From contig SIJG01000016.1 in the NCBI GenBank assembly GCA_023374025.1, positions 2,155,915 through 2,219,914 on the forward strand: a stretch of DNA of 64,000 nt, written 5' to 3'. The notes under the pieces are model-generated. The model worked only from the letters and a program-made list of their open reading frames with translations. It did not search any database and was not told the origin of the DNA. A program made the translations under genes and the position numbers. This document shows, piece after piece, positions 12,022 through 25,569 of the stretch. The first letter of the stretch is position 1. Each line of letters begins with the position of its first letter. This stretch comes from Heterodera schachtii. Lineage: Eukaryota; Nematoda; Chromadorea; Rhabditida; Heteroderidae.

Positions 12022-12789
12022 TTTTAAATAAGCATTAAAAATATAAAAAAATTAATGGGAATTAGAAATATAAAAAAATAATGATTTACGATTTGTACTG
12101 AATATTAAATGGGCACCAGGAATAATAAATAAATATAATATGATTTTACGATTTGTACTGAGTTTTAAATGGGCATTAGAAATAATAAATAAATATAATA
12201 TGATTTTACGATTTGTACTGAGTTTTAAATGGGCATTAGAAATAATAAATAGATATAATATGATTTTACGATTTGTACTGAATTTTAAATGGGCATTCGA
12301 AATATAAAAAATATTAATGGGAATTAGAAATATAAAAAATAATGATTTTACATCTCCAATTCAGAACAAATCTGAAAACTTCAAGACACTTTGGGCTCTT
12401 GGCTTCAATAAAAGGTAGTGTGACACTGATAAATTCTTCATTAGTAATAATTTATTTAAAAATTTCCATATTTTCTTTCTTCATTAATACATTTAAAAAA
12501 AAAAAGATTAATGCAAATAATTTATTAATATAAACAAATTATTTTTTAATAAAAACTAAATAGAGATTAATTATATATTGTTAAATTTGTAATCATTAAT
12601 TAATTATTTGAGAATAGTGATAATTTAAATTGCATTAAAGAAAAAATGTTTTATTTTTTTTTATTAATTCCTTTTATTATTGTTCCTCATCATTTTAAAA
12701 TGCCATTTTCAAATGCAAATCCATCGGTAAGATAATGAATTAGGGAAATAATTTAGAAACACATTTTTATTAATTAGGGAGAGGACCAA

Positions 12790-14303
12790 ATGCTCGTTGC
12801 GATTATGAAAGGGCACCAAAAAATTGATATTACTGACAAAATAGCAGATGAATTTAAAGAATATGAACGTACAGAATACCAAAAATATCAAAAATATTTG
12901 AACATTTTGTATGAATATTTGTTCAGAGAATACGTCGGAATGCCCACAATGAAGCCAAAATTCGTATTTAAAGCTGAAATTGACATTAATGGGTCAATAA
13001 TTTATGCGGTGAATTGTCTTGTCCAAATTTCGCAATTTTATTTTATAAAAGTGATGGCATCAACTTATGAATATAAATTAAATACAAGGTTCATCAATTA
13101 TTTTGAACCAATATTGTTGAATGAGAAGAGAATGAACAATGAAATGAAAAAAAAATAATAATCTAAAATTGCCAATTAATGAAATTATTTTGGAATTGGC
13201 AATTGAAACAGCAAATGAATGGCAAACAAATGAAACTTTAAACGAAATAATGCAACAAAATTTTGAAGAATATTTAAAGAAAATGTTCAGAAAAGCGGAA
13301 CAAATTGCAAAAGAAGAGAATCCATACAAAGCCAATAAAATAAATAATGACAAACATCGAATAATTATCAATTCAAAAATCGATAATAACTTGAAATGGG
13401 TAGGAGTTATCATTTAATGATAGGTAATTATATAAATTCAAAATTTAGACTGAAGATGCTTTATTTTCGGAATTTGTCAAGGGATTAGCAGCAGCGACAA
13501 ATGCGGAGAACTTTTCTAAGATGGCTAAAGAACAGGGTTTCGATCTCAAAATTTTGAAAATCCTCATTTCAGCCATAAAAAATCCTCATTTGCCACAAAA
13601 ATAACTCAAAAAAATCCTCATTTGGAATAAAAAATACTCATTTTTTAAAACATCATAAAATTGCAAACAAAATCAGTCAACTGTCATATTTTTCATTTGA
13701 AACAATCACGGCGCCTATCAGCGCCACCGGACCTATTTTTTTCTTAAAAAATTGACCAAAAAATCGCAAAATTGGTAATTTTGGTAAAAATCTATAACGA
13801 TCTCATTTAACACCACAAAAAAAAAATTTCGATTTCTATTGTTTTAATTTTTGCTTTTAAATGGCTTTTTTGTGGCGCGGTTTTTCCAAAAAACTTTTTG
13901 GTGACATTGTGGGAAGGGGGTCCGGCAGTGCCGATAGGCGCTGCCGGAAAAAATTTGGGATTTTGAGTGCGATTTGTTAAGATTTTGTCAAAAAAATAAT
14001 TTTGACCCCCTCTATCGAATTCCTCTTTATTTTTTTCTACAAAATTATTCCAATTATTTATGTCGAAAGAAAGAAAAGCGAACTTTTTATAGGAATGAAG
14101 ACCGACGCATGATCTCGCTTGGGTTATGTGAAATTGAGAAAATGCAACAGCATTTGACACAAAAATATGAGGCCCATCTTGGCGTTGTGTATTTGATGCG
14201 AGAGAATTGGCAATGTGAAATAATTGCGGCGGACCAATTAACTGACAATAAACGGAATCAATGCCAAACATATCGCAAATATAATTTTACTAACAGAGTT
14301 TGA
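12790..14303 (+). pseudogene. multi-exon gene of unknown family with an A-run frameshift
   Basis: A frame opens at ATG 12790 (MLVAIMKGHQKIDITDKIAD...) and runs 122 codons to a stop just after a 9-base A-run (13147-13155). One base fewer in the run would carry the frame straight into the next open stretch (LPINEIILELAIETANEW...). That stretch reaches a donor (TGG|GTAGGA) at 13399; a 49-nt intron ends TTTAG at 13448, and an exon follows in phase 0 (TEDALFSEFVKGLAAATNAE...) to about 13540. A likely last exon is 14093-14303, after TTTTTATAG, reading RRMISLGLCEIEKMQQHLTQ and ending TFTNRV-like at TGA. SINE-body copies fill the gap between. The A-run shift may be an assembly error rather than real decay. 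The protein is Glu/Lys-rich and helical in character; family not recognised. The terminal exon's link to the rest is inferred from position only. Confidence 0.6.
13700..13995. mobile_element. two SINE-body copies in opposite orientation
   Basis: 13707-13740 carries a degenerate GGCGCCTATCAGCGCCACCG. 13870-13995 carries the opposite orientation: GCGGTTTTTCCAAAAAACTT, then a G-run, CGGCAGTGCCGATAGGCGCT, then a TTTGAGTGCGATTTGTTAA block. They belong to the hairpin-bearing SINE family described at 62450-63170. The preceding stretch, 13520-13650, repeats AAAATCCTCATTT about four times. Confidence 0.7.
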
Positions 14304-15057
14304 TTTGAAATTCAACAATATTAATTATCATTCAAGAATTAGTTAATAAATTCATTTTATGTAATTTTCTAATTCGATTATTTATATTCCTAGCGTAAAT
14401 TTTAAAGAGATAATATAATTGATAATCCAATTTTATTTTTTATAGTTTTAATTTTTAGCATTAATTAATGTATTTACGATTATAGTATTTAAATATTCTC
14501 ATGACCACGTTTTTTCCAAATAGTATTTCTCCCCAAAACATTGCTTTGAACTCAATGCTTTTGCTCTCTTTTATTTATTTTTTTTGTAAATATATGATTA
14601 AAAATTTTGTCGAGTTTCAAGTTATGTAATATTTTTTGGTCCCATTTTGTTTTTATTTTAATTATTATTTTTTGGTCATATATGTTTTTCTCGTTTTTTC
14701 ATTATCAAACTTTGACTCTTTAATTATTTTTTACGTTCAATTAATTATTTTTATTCGTTTTTATTGTCTTTATATTTACTTTGCTCTAGGGGTTTTAATT
14801 TTATACTTTTTTTATTTTTTATTTTTAAGACAAATAATATTAATTATCAAATTTATAGAACATCTTAATAGGGGAAATGTTAGGCTATCACATTCATTGT
14901 ATTTCCTCATTTTATTTTGTTTATTTTTTTTCTATTTCTCTATATCTTTTAATAAATTATTTTCTATCTTTTCCTTATAATCTGGAGGTCTTTCAATCAT
15001 CAGTATCAATTACTCCCGCTTTCATTAATTTATCGACTTTTTTATTTTTTTAACAAG

Positions 15058-15171
15058 GGCCGTGAAATTTTCGGCCATGAATTTAGTGACACAAATCACT
15101 GGATGTTTGTACGAAGCGGGACGCAGCCAAATGCTGGTCCATTACACTCGCAATCAGAGAGAGTAATCCAA
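15058..15171 (+). CDS. single exon, 38 codons, unknown gene
   Basis: A GC-richer island reads GREIFGHEFSDTNHWMFVRS, then GTQPNAGPLHSQSERVIQ, ending exactly at a canonical donor (CAA|GTGAGG), phase 0 to phase 0. The left boundary is an AAG after a T-run, weaker than a TTTCAG acceptor. A minus-strand frame over the same bases is also open (...SDCECNGPAFGCVPLRTNIQ), so strand is probable rather than certain. Neighbouring exons were not located. Confidence 0.5.
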
Positions 15172-17760
15172 GTGAGGATAGAGGGATAATACATATTAAT
15201 TATTAATTTTACAATCTTTTTGATGGCTATAAATTTCATTTGTGTAATTAAATTTTTATTTGTATTTCTATAATTATTTTCTATTTGAATATTCATATGT
15301 ATTTTCATTTTACCAATCTTAATAACTTTGTTTTTAATTCAATCAGGGTAAATTTGTTAAATTTTGATTTTTCCTTTACGTTTGGTTATATCATGACAAT
15401 TAACTCCTTTTTCTCGATTACAAAGAAAAATCGAGAAAAATAAATTGGTTAATAATTTCAAAACTAAAATCAAATTTAATGTTTTTGAATTAACTATTTT
15501 CAATATATATTAATTTTCTTCTGTATCAGCCATTGAATGTGGAATTTATTGAATTATAAAGAATTTTAAACAAAGTTTTCATAATGTATGTAATAAATGA
15601 TAATAAAATAAAGGCAATTTGATAAGAAATTTTTATTTCATCAAAATTAATCCATTTAAATTATTATTATTTTTCAAATATAATTCAGCAATTTGTAATT
15701 TATAGAAAATCACATAACTTTTATTATTTTTTGAATATACTTTAATAATTCTATAATAGCAGTTTAAATTCATGACCAAAAAGCATGAATAATTTTCAAT
15801 TTCTCATAAGTTTTTTCAAATTAAATGAAATTTATATAATTCATTTGCTTTTCTGCTTATTTTAATAAATTTTATTATTTCTTACATAAATATTTATTTC
15901 ATTTACAAACCATATCGTTAAAATGATTTATTTTATTTTGTCGTAATATTTTCAATTGTAGACTATTTTGCTTTAATATCTGTGCCAAAACTCACCTCAA
16001 ACTCGCTCTTATTTCGTACATTTTTCAATTTTCTCAAACATTTACTATTATATTTTGCAAAATTGTTGATAATTTACAGTTCATTGATAAATATTTTTAT
16101 ATTGTTTATATTTTTAAAGTAATAATTTTCTATATGCATGCTGAAATTCATGTTTTGAAATGTATATGTACGATATCACTCCGATTCAGAGGTAAAATAA
16201 GTATTCATGAAAACGTGCCACGTTATCGTATTATAAGATACGACATTGAATGTCTGTTGATTTAATAATTTAAAAGAATTTTTATTAAATTCGAAACTTT
16301 ATTATTTAAAATCAGTAATAATTTTTTGAATTTTAAATTCAAAAAATTGTTTTTTTTACAATTATTTACTTGTATTAATTATTAACATTAATTGAATATT
16401 TTGTGTAAAGGTAATTTATTTTTAAATTTACATCCTAATAAATAAGTTGATAGTTCTCGACAATTAGTTAATTGTTTTTTATTTTAATCAACACCTTTCA
16501 ATTAAGAACTCAATTATTTATAAAAATTATAATAATCTTTTTGTTTTATTAAATTTATCTTCTTTTCACTCATATGTTTTTTAATTTTCTTTAGCTCTCG
16601 ACTAGGCAAACTGAAATTTATATGATTTTTGTTGGGTTTTTTGATGAACAATATTAAAAATGATGGGAATATTTTTGACATGCTACTTTATGCTTTATGA
16701 TACTACGGAAGGAAAATAAATAATTTAAATATTTTATGCAGAAACTACCACTAATTATTGATTGCAATGATTATACATTTTATCAAACATCTATATTTTC
16801 AGACTGTAAATGTTTAAAGAATTTTAGATTGATAAAAATACTTAAGTGCCCAAAACCAATACATTTGGAGCAGGAGACTACTGCTCATATTGCTGGAAAT
16901 ATATAATTTTTTATATGTTTAACCATTTTCATACATAGAAAAAGATTCGCATGTTTTTTCCTGGCCCTTCTATTTTTGCTGTTTATTTATTTGTTATTTA
17001 AATGTTTCTTTTATATAAACAATTAGCGCGACTTTAGTTTGTTTATTTTTCGACAAATTTAATTATTGGGATTGGGATATACCCTAGTTAGTCTTGTTCA
17101 TCGGAAATTATTTTTTTCCAAAAGTTTAGTTCAAAATAAATGAGCTTATAAAACGTTACCGCATAATTACATTTAAATTTTTATATTATTATTACATAAA
17201 TTTATAGATTGTTTAATCTTTTTTGTATTTCATTTTCAACTAATTATTTTTTGGTAAGCTATTTACTTTTTATGAGCCCATTTAATTTATCTTTTTTTAT
17301 TCCTATTTAATTTCATTTTTGATAGTTTTTTTCTTAATATTTTTCATATAAGAATTTATAATTCGGTAATTATTGTGCGATTCATAGGTCAGTTGAACAT
17401 TTTTTCTTCGTTCAAAATATTAATTTTATATTTAATTATCATTTTTTATTTATTAAATTACTATCGTTCGGTACAAATTTATAAAATTCATTTTGTGATC
17501 TATTTTCTTACATTGTTAAATAGTATTAAGCATCATTTATGACATGGTTTATCAAGACAATTCAAATGAGTGAATAGGTGTAGGTGAATTGTGCATTTAA
17601 TTTTTAATTTTTTCATTTCCAATTTATTATAATTATAACAAAATTATTTTTACATCAGAATATTATTTTTATAATTAATTCTTTTGAAGATTTTTTTAAA
17701 TCAATTTTTGATATAATTACATCATATTAAGAACTTGAATTAAATATGTTTTTTGATTAA

Positions 17761-17850
17761 TGGCGGCGCTGGCGGATGGTACGAAGGCCTGGTTAAGCAC
17801 GCGCGTCCATCGCTTGAGGATGAGTGGAAGCAGTTGGGCGCCGCTTTAAT
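17761..17850 (+). other. isolated 85-bp GC-rich island, possible exon
   Basis: About 60% GC inside DNA of roughly 20% GC. In one plus frame it reads GGAGGWYEGLVKHARPSLED then EWKQLGAALIKFI and stop. GCGGCGC near the left edge and GCGCCGC at the right edge form a 7-bp inverted pair. No clear splice sites flank it. It could be an exon, a captured fragment or foreign DNA. Confidence 0.4.
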
Positions 17851-18757
17851 TAAATTTATTTAACATACCTATTTATTTTATACATATTTTAACTTCTTTT
17901 TTATTTTTGTTTTTAACCATTTCTTTCTTATTCTCAAAGTTGCTTTTTTTTGCAGTGTATGCCTTAATTTCAAAAGATTATGTATATAAGGATATTTTTT
18001 CACAATTTATATGTAGAATTTTGTAAAGAGGTAATTTGCTTGTTAATGTAAAACCAATTTATAATTAATGCATGTATTTATTCAGAGAAAAAATATCTTC
18101 AGCAGCGAGTGATTTTGAAGACTGTTTTAATGTATTAGCTTCTTATTTCGTATTTTGATTAATAATTCATAAAATTTGAGCTTATTTTAATAAAATAAAT
18201 AAATTTTGTTTCGATTTATTAGCAATTTTAGCTTTCTAATATCTCTTTTTTATACATTCGAAGATATTAATTAAAAACAGCTTTACTAATAAAGTAATAT
18301 TTGCTTTTGTTATTTCTTCAATTTTTATCATATGTGTTTTTAAGAACCTTCGCCTGAACAATGCTATGTTTTCAGTTCTTTTTTTAATGGAATTCATATC
18401 TAGTCATAAAAATTTTAAAATTTTTGTTTTTCATTTTTTTTTGATTATTTTAGCAATTTATTTGTTATTTCATTGTATTTATTTGTCTTAAAAAGCTCAA
18501 TATTTTTATTATATATAACATTATCTTATATTTATAAATTTCTGTCGAAAGAGGCATATTTTTCTTTATTTATCTTGAATTTTCCTTATTTTTCTCGAAT
18601 TTCAGTTTATTTTTTTTCATGGCTACACAAGATTAATGCATCTTACATTTTCGTAAGTTATTTTAGATTTTATCATTTCGTATTTTTTTAATACTTTATA
18701 TACCCTTTATATTTTCTGTACTAAATTTAATTAATATATTACATTTAAATTATTTTC

Positions 18758-19285
18758 ATTCTATCTTTGTTCTTTTTCAGCTCAAAAATAGCTATTTCTC
18801 ATTTGGTTGGTTCTTCAAAATATAAATTTATTTTTAAAATATTTTATATTTAACTACTTATATTCGTAGTCATTAAATAATTGATTATATCGTCCTCTTG
18901 TTAAGTTGAAAGTTAAAATACTAGTCTATTGATGTCTCCACGCTATCAACTATTTGACTCAAGGTTTGAGTTTTTAGATATTTTTATCATTTAATATGGT
19001 AATTTGATTTTTGATTTAAATTAATTGAAAATTAAATAGGCTCTTTATAAATTCCATCTTTGACAGAGTGAATGTTTATATAATTTTAGTATATTAGATA
19101 TATTTTTTGTTTAATTTATTTAAAAAGCATTTTAAACTAACATTGCTAATACTGGTTTTATATTTATTTCGAAAACCAATTTTTAATTGTATTAAGATTA
19201 GTAGATTTACTTCATTTTTGATAAAATTTTTAATCATAATTTTTGATTTTTGTTTTATCATTTTGAGCATATTTTTATAAAAGAT
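18758..19285. repeat. duplicated block, partner at 26961-27618
   Basis: Starts with TCTATCTTTGTTCTTTTTCA and shares long stretches with 26961-27618, including CATTAAATAATTGATTATA and TTTTTAGATATTTTTATCAT. The partner continues at 27618-27790 with sequence like 23025-23190, so 26961-27790 is a mosaic of two copies. Whether a coding exon lies inside is unclear. Confidence 0.75.
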
Positions 19286-20034
19286 ATTTTTTATTTACAA
19301 GTTTATTTAAATAAATATGCATATGTTCGGGAATTTTTTCTATTAAGTACACTTCATGCTGCAGAATCAACTTTCTTGCCAATCAATCCATTTGATTCTC
19401 CCCATCTTCATCTTAAAAATTTCTCTTTATGTTTTGGTTACTTTTTAGATTTTTTCATTATCTTTATTTTTTTATAAATTTTCAAATTGTTCGTGCCTCT
19501 TTTGTATTTATTTGTTTAATAGAAAATTTTTTTAATAGCTTTTTGATGCTTTAAATTTTTCTTAGGGCCATTGAATAAAGAAGCCTTTTTTCCTAGTGTC
19601 CTGATATTTTTTATTGTAAAATATGTACAAAAATTTTAATTCTAACTTTCGGTTCTAATTGTTATATTTTTTTATAATTTCTGCTAAATTTAAAGTATTT
19701 TCTACAATAGATAAATTTAAAAAATTAATTAAACTGTATATATTTCGAAATTTAAAATTTTCATATTTCTTTTTCAATTAAATTTAAATTAACAAATATA
19801 AATCTAAAATATAATTATTTTTTATTATAATTTTAACTTTTAATTATGAAAGCCGTTTAGTAGAATTTTAAATAAGCGATTTACACTTCAAATCTTTAAA
19901 TTATGTTCCACAATTCCTTTAAAATAAATTTATTTCAGCAAATTTTGTTTTTTTAAATATATTTATTGTGAATCTTAGAATATTAACTTATATATTTTAC
20001 ACTTGCTATAATGGTTATATTTGAGCATAATGAA

Positions 20035-20477
20035 TAGAGATCGACATTTTGAAAAAAAAGCCTGGATCTGGACCAGGGTTCTGTGTTGGACCTGGACCTG
20101 ATTTCCTGGACAAAAATCCAGGAAAATCCAGGTCCAGGAAATCAAGGCTCCTCGAATTTGGATCCAGGCATGGACCTGGATTTTTTGAAATATGTTTTAA
20201 AAAGCCAAAAATGTTTGAAAAAATCAATTAATTGCCTTCAAACGTTTAGAAATATTTGATTTACAATAATAATGTTTTTAAATCTATTTAATCATTTTCT
20301 GAAAACTGAAAAAAACATAGGTTAGTTGAAATAATAAAATTCTAAAAATTTGTCCATGAAATCCATGTTTTTTGTGTTTTGCCTGAACCTGGATTTTTCA
20401 CATTAGACCTGGACATAGATTTCCTGGACAAAAATCTAGGAAAATCCAGGCCTGGATTTAGGTCAAGGTCGATCTCT
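20035..20477. mobile_element. hAT-like MITE with CCTGGA(C) words
   Basis: Ends are inverted (TAGAGATCGAC / GTCGATCTCT). Flanks ataatgaa (20027-20034) and ataatgga (20478-20485) match at 7 of 8 bases, the last base of one end being shared. Inside, CCTGGAC, CCAGGTCC and CCTGGATTT words repeat near both ends. Short frames rich in Pro-Gly on both strands are products of the repeat, not genes. Confidence 0.75.
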
Positions 20478-21338
20478 ATAATGGAGTTTTGTTTTTTATC
20501 AATTAATAATGCATTTTTTAATTTATATATTTAAATTTTTTTCTCATTCTTGCGACGACCGGCACTTCATCATTTGTTGCTTGGTTTTGAAAAGGTTACT
20601 TACAATTTCAGAGTTGAATTATTTATCACAGGCAATAAATATCAGCCATATATTTACTTGAAATTTTATATTAATTTGGATTAAAGTAAATTTTTATAGG
20701 TATATATTAATTTTGCATTCATCATTATATAAGGTAACATTATAAATCTTTAAATTTAAATTGAATTGACCAACCCAAAAAAAATTTTGTATAATTTATA
20801 TGATTAATTTTTTAAATTTAATAATTTCTTTGTTGGTTCTTTTTATTTCCGAAATAATTTCGGCCACTTTGTCATTAGAAATATATAATTTAATTATCAT
20901 AATCAGAGTTATTTTTTTCAGAATTGAAAAAATTGTTTTGTGAAATTCAATCATAGCTCATTTTCAAATTCTTGGTTTATTGCATTAACAAAATTATGAA
21001 ATGATTTCATTCTTTATGTATTTATCCAAATCTTAAATTACGTGTTGATGAATTCTTTACTTTTTCAAGTATTTTTTTTATATTTTAATTATTATTTTTA
21101 CTTCATTTTATTTTTTAATCAGGTTTAGGGCGCTTGGTCGTAACAATTGAGCACTATCAGTTTTATTAAGAAATATTTCATTAAAAAATTGACCCCGTTT
21201 TTTATAGTATTAAATTTTAAAATTTTTCATATTTATTTATTTAATTCTTATCTCCCATATTTATTTACTTTTTAATATTTCTATTTAATATTATAATTTA
21301 GTAGCGTTAAATATTCTTTTCAATTTTTTCTTTTAATC

Positions 21339-21524
21339 TTGACGTCCCTCAAGATTTGTAAATCATTTTATTTTTATGCGTTTATATTTTCATTTTTATG
21401 TTGGTTTCTTCATTTCCTGCGCGTTTCTGTACATGAAAAGGACGAACTATCGTCCTTCTCACAGCTGATATTTGCCGCCTTCTTCCTTTCTCAACTGAAT
21501 TCATTTACTTCAAGGATTGAATGA
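21339..21524. CDS. coding-like island of uncertain strand
   Basis: The island 21410-21520 is GC-richer than its surroundings. On the minus strand, ATG-led MNSVEKGRRRQISAVRRTIV continues RPFHVQKRAGNEE to a stop. On the plus strand a 61-codon frame ends SQLNSFTSRIE. A short GT..CAG segment next to the minus ATG could be an intron. One of the two is probably an exon. The left end carries the recurrent TTTTAATCTTGACGTC motif. Confidence 0.35.
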
Positions 21525-21971
21525 TGATAATTTTCGTCATTTTATTTTTTATAAAAAACAATAAGATTTAAAAATAATATTACAATAATAGAATAATTTA
21601 ATATTTACTTTATTATATTATATTGCGCAAAAGCAAATATAATCTATTTTATATTTTTTTATTCAATTTTTTTTGTCTATCTTGAGGTATTTTTTTCTTT
21701 GTTTTAAAATATTTTGATGTTTATGATTTATGTTAAAAAAGTTCCTTCTTGAACAAATAATTTGTCCATTTGCAAATTCTTAGGCATAGTTAATTTCATT
21801 GGTTATCAGAATAATAGAATAATAATTAGTCTCCATAGATTTTTATTTTCTTTTTTAAGAAATAATTTTGTATTTTTTTATTTAATTTGTTATTATTCTC
21901 GTATTTATTGAAATTTATTAATACCTATTAACTTTTTTCCATACGGAATATTTTTCATTTATTTAAGTAAT

Positions 21972-22247
21972 ATGTTTATTTTAAGCCATTCGCTCGAAGT
22001 TGATGTTATTGACGTTGTTAAAATGTGCATTTCCAAGTGCAGAAAAACTACGCAACTTGCGTGTGAAGCGCTTCCCTTGCAAAGTGCCGTGGTCGTCGTT
22101 TACATCTCGGTTGTATGGTCCATTTTTTGCAAAGATCGAAATCCAATTCATACGAAACAATTTAAGTTTTTTGGATTATTTCTGCAGATCAAATATTATT
22201 TTTTATTGCCTTGTTTTGGGAAAAAAAAATATTATTTAGTTTATTAA
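21972..22247 (+). CDS. 91-codon open frame / possible gene fragment
   Basis: The longest plus frame is MFILSHSLEVDVIDVVKMCI... (91 codons). A second overlapping plus frame from 22000 contains AFPSAEKLRNLRVKRFPCK then VPWSSFTSRLYGPFFAKIE. Its Leu/Phe spacing looks like the repeat regions of nematode F-box-type proteins, but that is only a resemblance. The island is GC-richer up to about 22190, after which composition drops to background. Which frame is real is undecided; a frameshift joining both is possible. Confidence 0.4.
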   Translation: MFILSHSLEVDVIDVVKMCISKCRKTTQLACEALPLQSAVVVVYISVVWSIFCKDRNPIHTKQFKFFGLFLQIKYYFLLPCFGKKKYYLVY

Positions 22248-24276
22248 TTTGATTCATTATAATACATATGTAGAACCTATTATATATTAATATTTTTTGT
22301 TCATTTTTTGTATAAAGTTTTCTTATTTATTTATTTTCAATAAAATATTAAATTTAAATTCTGTAACGAAACAAACATCTCAAATTTTCTGACTTTGTCA
22401 TTTAATTTTTTAAATATATTTATGTTGATAATCATATTTTTGTCTTTATCTTTTAATAAATGATTTCATTGTTTTTCAACCCATTCAATATTATGAAGTT
22501 TTATGGTTTCATATTATGTTTAAATATTTTAAGTTTTATGTCTTGAATTCCTGCAAAATATAAAAAATATTATTTTTTTGTGCTTTTATATTATTGGATA
22601 ATCCATGATTTGTGTTATATATCCAAATATTTTGAAAATTCAATTAAATACATTGCTGTCGCAACTTAATGGATTATTTATTATTATTATTTCTTTTATT
22701 TAAATTATTAGAAAATGCTGAAATTAAAAAATCGGTTATTTTGCAAAGGCGAAAAGAAAGGAATTTGGGATAATTGACGAAAGAGAGAATAGACAGAGAA
22801 AAGAAATGTGAGACACAACATTGGAAAAAAGTGGAGATGAGCAGTAAAACATGGAAAATTTCTAATCAAAAGTTATTTTTGATGTTTGGAAATTCTACCG
22901 ATTATTTTGATTGGTTTTTTGCCTTTAATTGAAAAAGCTGTTTTCAACTCATAGTACCAAAATCTTATTTTTTACGTAAAGATATAATAAATAAAATTTT
23001 TTTAGTTTTATAATAGAAATTTTTGAATGTGGCCACTTCAAAAGTCGTCTATTATTTTCTATACTCATTTTGCCTTTAAATGCAGCATCATCATTTTCTT
23101 TCATATTACTTTTTAATTATCTATTGTATATTGATCAATTAATTTCTAACATATATTTTTCATTTAAGCAAAAATTTTTTTAATGTTTTTACAGTAAAAA
23201 ACTTTATTTTTTTACGTATTTTTATCTGAAATATATACATTTTTTTCGAATGCATAGTTTTTCGTACTTTTTGTTTATTTTCACAATACTTTTAATTTTC
23301 ATTATTTATTTGTAGAATATATTTTAAAATGTTTTATGACTTAAATATAACTTTTAAAGAATTTGTTTCATTTTTTATTATGGGTTCTAACATCTTACTG
23401 ATTTAATTTTCCATTATTATTAATTATCGTAGTATTATTTGTTCAGAAATATATTAAGGTCATTTGAATTCATTATTTTTTATTTTCTTTATTTTTCTTT
23501 TATTTTAATTATTAAAATGTTTTATTTCTTGAATTCATCATATTAAAATTATATTTTTTTAATTTTTATAAACTCGACGGTGTGGGTGTCTTCTTCCTGC
23601 GCATTAAATTATTGGTTTCTTTGTTCTTTTAGCTTGCAGTTTATAAGCCTTTTTATTTGATTTTTTTAAATAATGAGTTGTATCGTTGTAAAACTCAAAT
23701 TTTTTATTTTCAAATTATTATTTATTCTTTTTTTGTATAAATTTTATAAAAAGCTTCAGTTTTTACATTTTACTCAATAATTTCCTTTAGATTTTATTAG
23801 ATTTACTGTTTCGTGTAATTTTTGGTCGATTCTTAGGGATGTATTTTTCTGAAATTTTTGGGGTCGATTTTTAGAGGAGCATTTTCGGTTTTTATTGCGA
23901 TTTTGTTAAGGGATTTTACAAAAAATGTCGAAATACTGAAAAAATAGTGAAAAGCTACAAAATAATGAATTTTCTTATAACTAAATTGTGCTCCTACGAT
24001 TGTGAAAATGAAAATGGCCTTATTTAAATATTTATTTAATATTTTAAAGGCATTTAGGTACTAATATTACCTTGAGTTTAGTATTTGATTTGCTTAATAG
24101 ATATTTTCTGTATATTACATCTTTTTTGGTTATATTTTTATTAAAATAATTTTTTGTTCAAATCAGAACCTGTATAATAATCAATTTTTTATTCCCATTT
24201 GTTTAAGTATTATGTAAATTTTTAATATTTAATTTTCATATTTAAAATTTCGACTGGTCGCATTTTCTCGTTTATA

Positions 24277-24412
24277 TATCACCGCTTCTTTGGGCAATCC
24301 TTGGTGCCCCCATGAATACCAGGCGGTCAATATCCAGCTCCACCGGTTTTGTGGCTTCCAGCCTCACAAACCCTTCTACATTCAGCGGCTCGCCTATCCA
24401 AACTGCCGGCTT
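24277..24412 (-). CDS. exon-like island, weakly laminin-G-like
   Basis: Minus strand, about 50% GC in an AT-rich field. It reads AVWIGEPLNVEGFVRLEAT then KPVELDIDRLVFMGAPRIAQ and RS, ending at a possible donor (GCG|GTGATA), or on to TAA after GDI. The L-D-I-x-x-L-V-F-x-G-x-P pattern recalls the end of a laminin-G domain, but this is a weak analogy. An AG (TCGTAAG) marks the possible start. Composition also allows a foreign fragment. Confidence 0.45.
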
Positions 24413-24867
24413 ACGACGTACATATTTTGATTTTGTTTGAAATATTAATAATATTTGTGTCAACTATTCTTTCTACTTTCCTCGCTAATAATATATTTAT
24501 ACAAATATATATTATTTTTGATTTTTTATATTTAGAACATCTTTTTTTGTAGCAACTAATAGAGAAACGTATAGTTTTTCTTTTTATATATGAAAAATAA
24601 ATGCTTAGAAAATGCTTAAGAAATTTGAAAAAAATTCATTAAAAAAATTAATTCTAAACTAATGGTTAAAGAAAAAAGTTCTAAAAGAAAGTTAAGGAAA
24701 TTATTAATAATTATATTGTTCATGTTTTCTAATATTTAAACTTATTTTACATATTTTCAAGTTGCAGTAATTTTTATGACATTTTTTATTTTATGAACAA
24801 AAATAAATAAATATTTAAGAATTGCTTGTGAAAAGTCATTTTATTTCTAGATTTTTAAATAATAACA

Positions 24868-25010
24868 TGTCAACGGAGAGAAAATAAAAGCGAGCGTACC
24901 TACCGAGAAAGGTGTATAAAAATATAAATTTATCAAAATGAACTCGCATCACAAGAAACGAATCTATAATTGCCGTAAAATATACAAGCAAAAATATTAA
25001 CATTATCTAA
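24868..25010 (+). other. possible small plus-strand exons
   Basis: An ATG at about 24940 opens MNSHHKKRIYNCRKIYKQKY before a stop, and just upstream a frame ends at AAG|GTGTAT. Basic and short; support is weak. Confidence 0.2.
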
Positions 25011-25569
25011 AAGGTCGGATTAAGATTGAATGTTTTTTCAAAATCCAATTGGTAGCTTTCTGGACAATACACAAATGTGCTTTTATTTTATTAAATCTCA
25101 TATATTTGTAAATTTTATAATCATTCCGATTAAGGCATTTAAGTTTATTCACTTTAGTAGTAATTTTCAGATTATTCATCGGAAAAGTTTCTTATGATTT
25201 TTATTAAAATTATCTTTTCCTTCATTATTCTTACAAGACTATAATTAATTATTTTACTATTTTTTGTTTTGACCTATGCTGTTGTTTTTATACGAAATTT
25301 ATTATAAAAAAATTAATTTGAAAATTAAATGCATAAAATAAAATATACGTTTTAAATAATCCACTTTCACCTGATCCATTGGCATTTTTTTCTTGAAGGT
25401 TTAATCCTTTATTTTTTAAAATATAAAGTAAAATTGTTTGTATATTCTTCATTTTTGAATATTCTTTTAAATTTAAATGCTGACAGTTACCACTAATTTA
25501 TCAAAACTGATTTATTTATTAAAATATGTTTTCAATATCATTGTTTAAATATCTTTTATTTTAATTCAG

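Larger units (their letters stand above)
11265..12360. repeat. 60-bp minisatellite, split by a foldback element
   Basis: From about 12100 to 12300 the sequence repeats with a period of exactly 60 bp (GATTTTACGATTTGTACTGA ... AAATGGGCATTAGAAAT...), with degenerate units on to 12360. One related unit lies on the left side at 11265-11337. The foldback element at 11338-12021 interrupts the array. Confidence 0.85.

Noticed and set aside
13520..13545. CAGGGTTTCGATC as a MITE left end
   Set aside because: No matching right end or 8-bp duplication was found downstream.
20015..20231. Gly/Pro-rich frames on both strands
   Set aside because: Translation of the CCTGGA words of a MITE.
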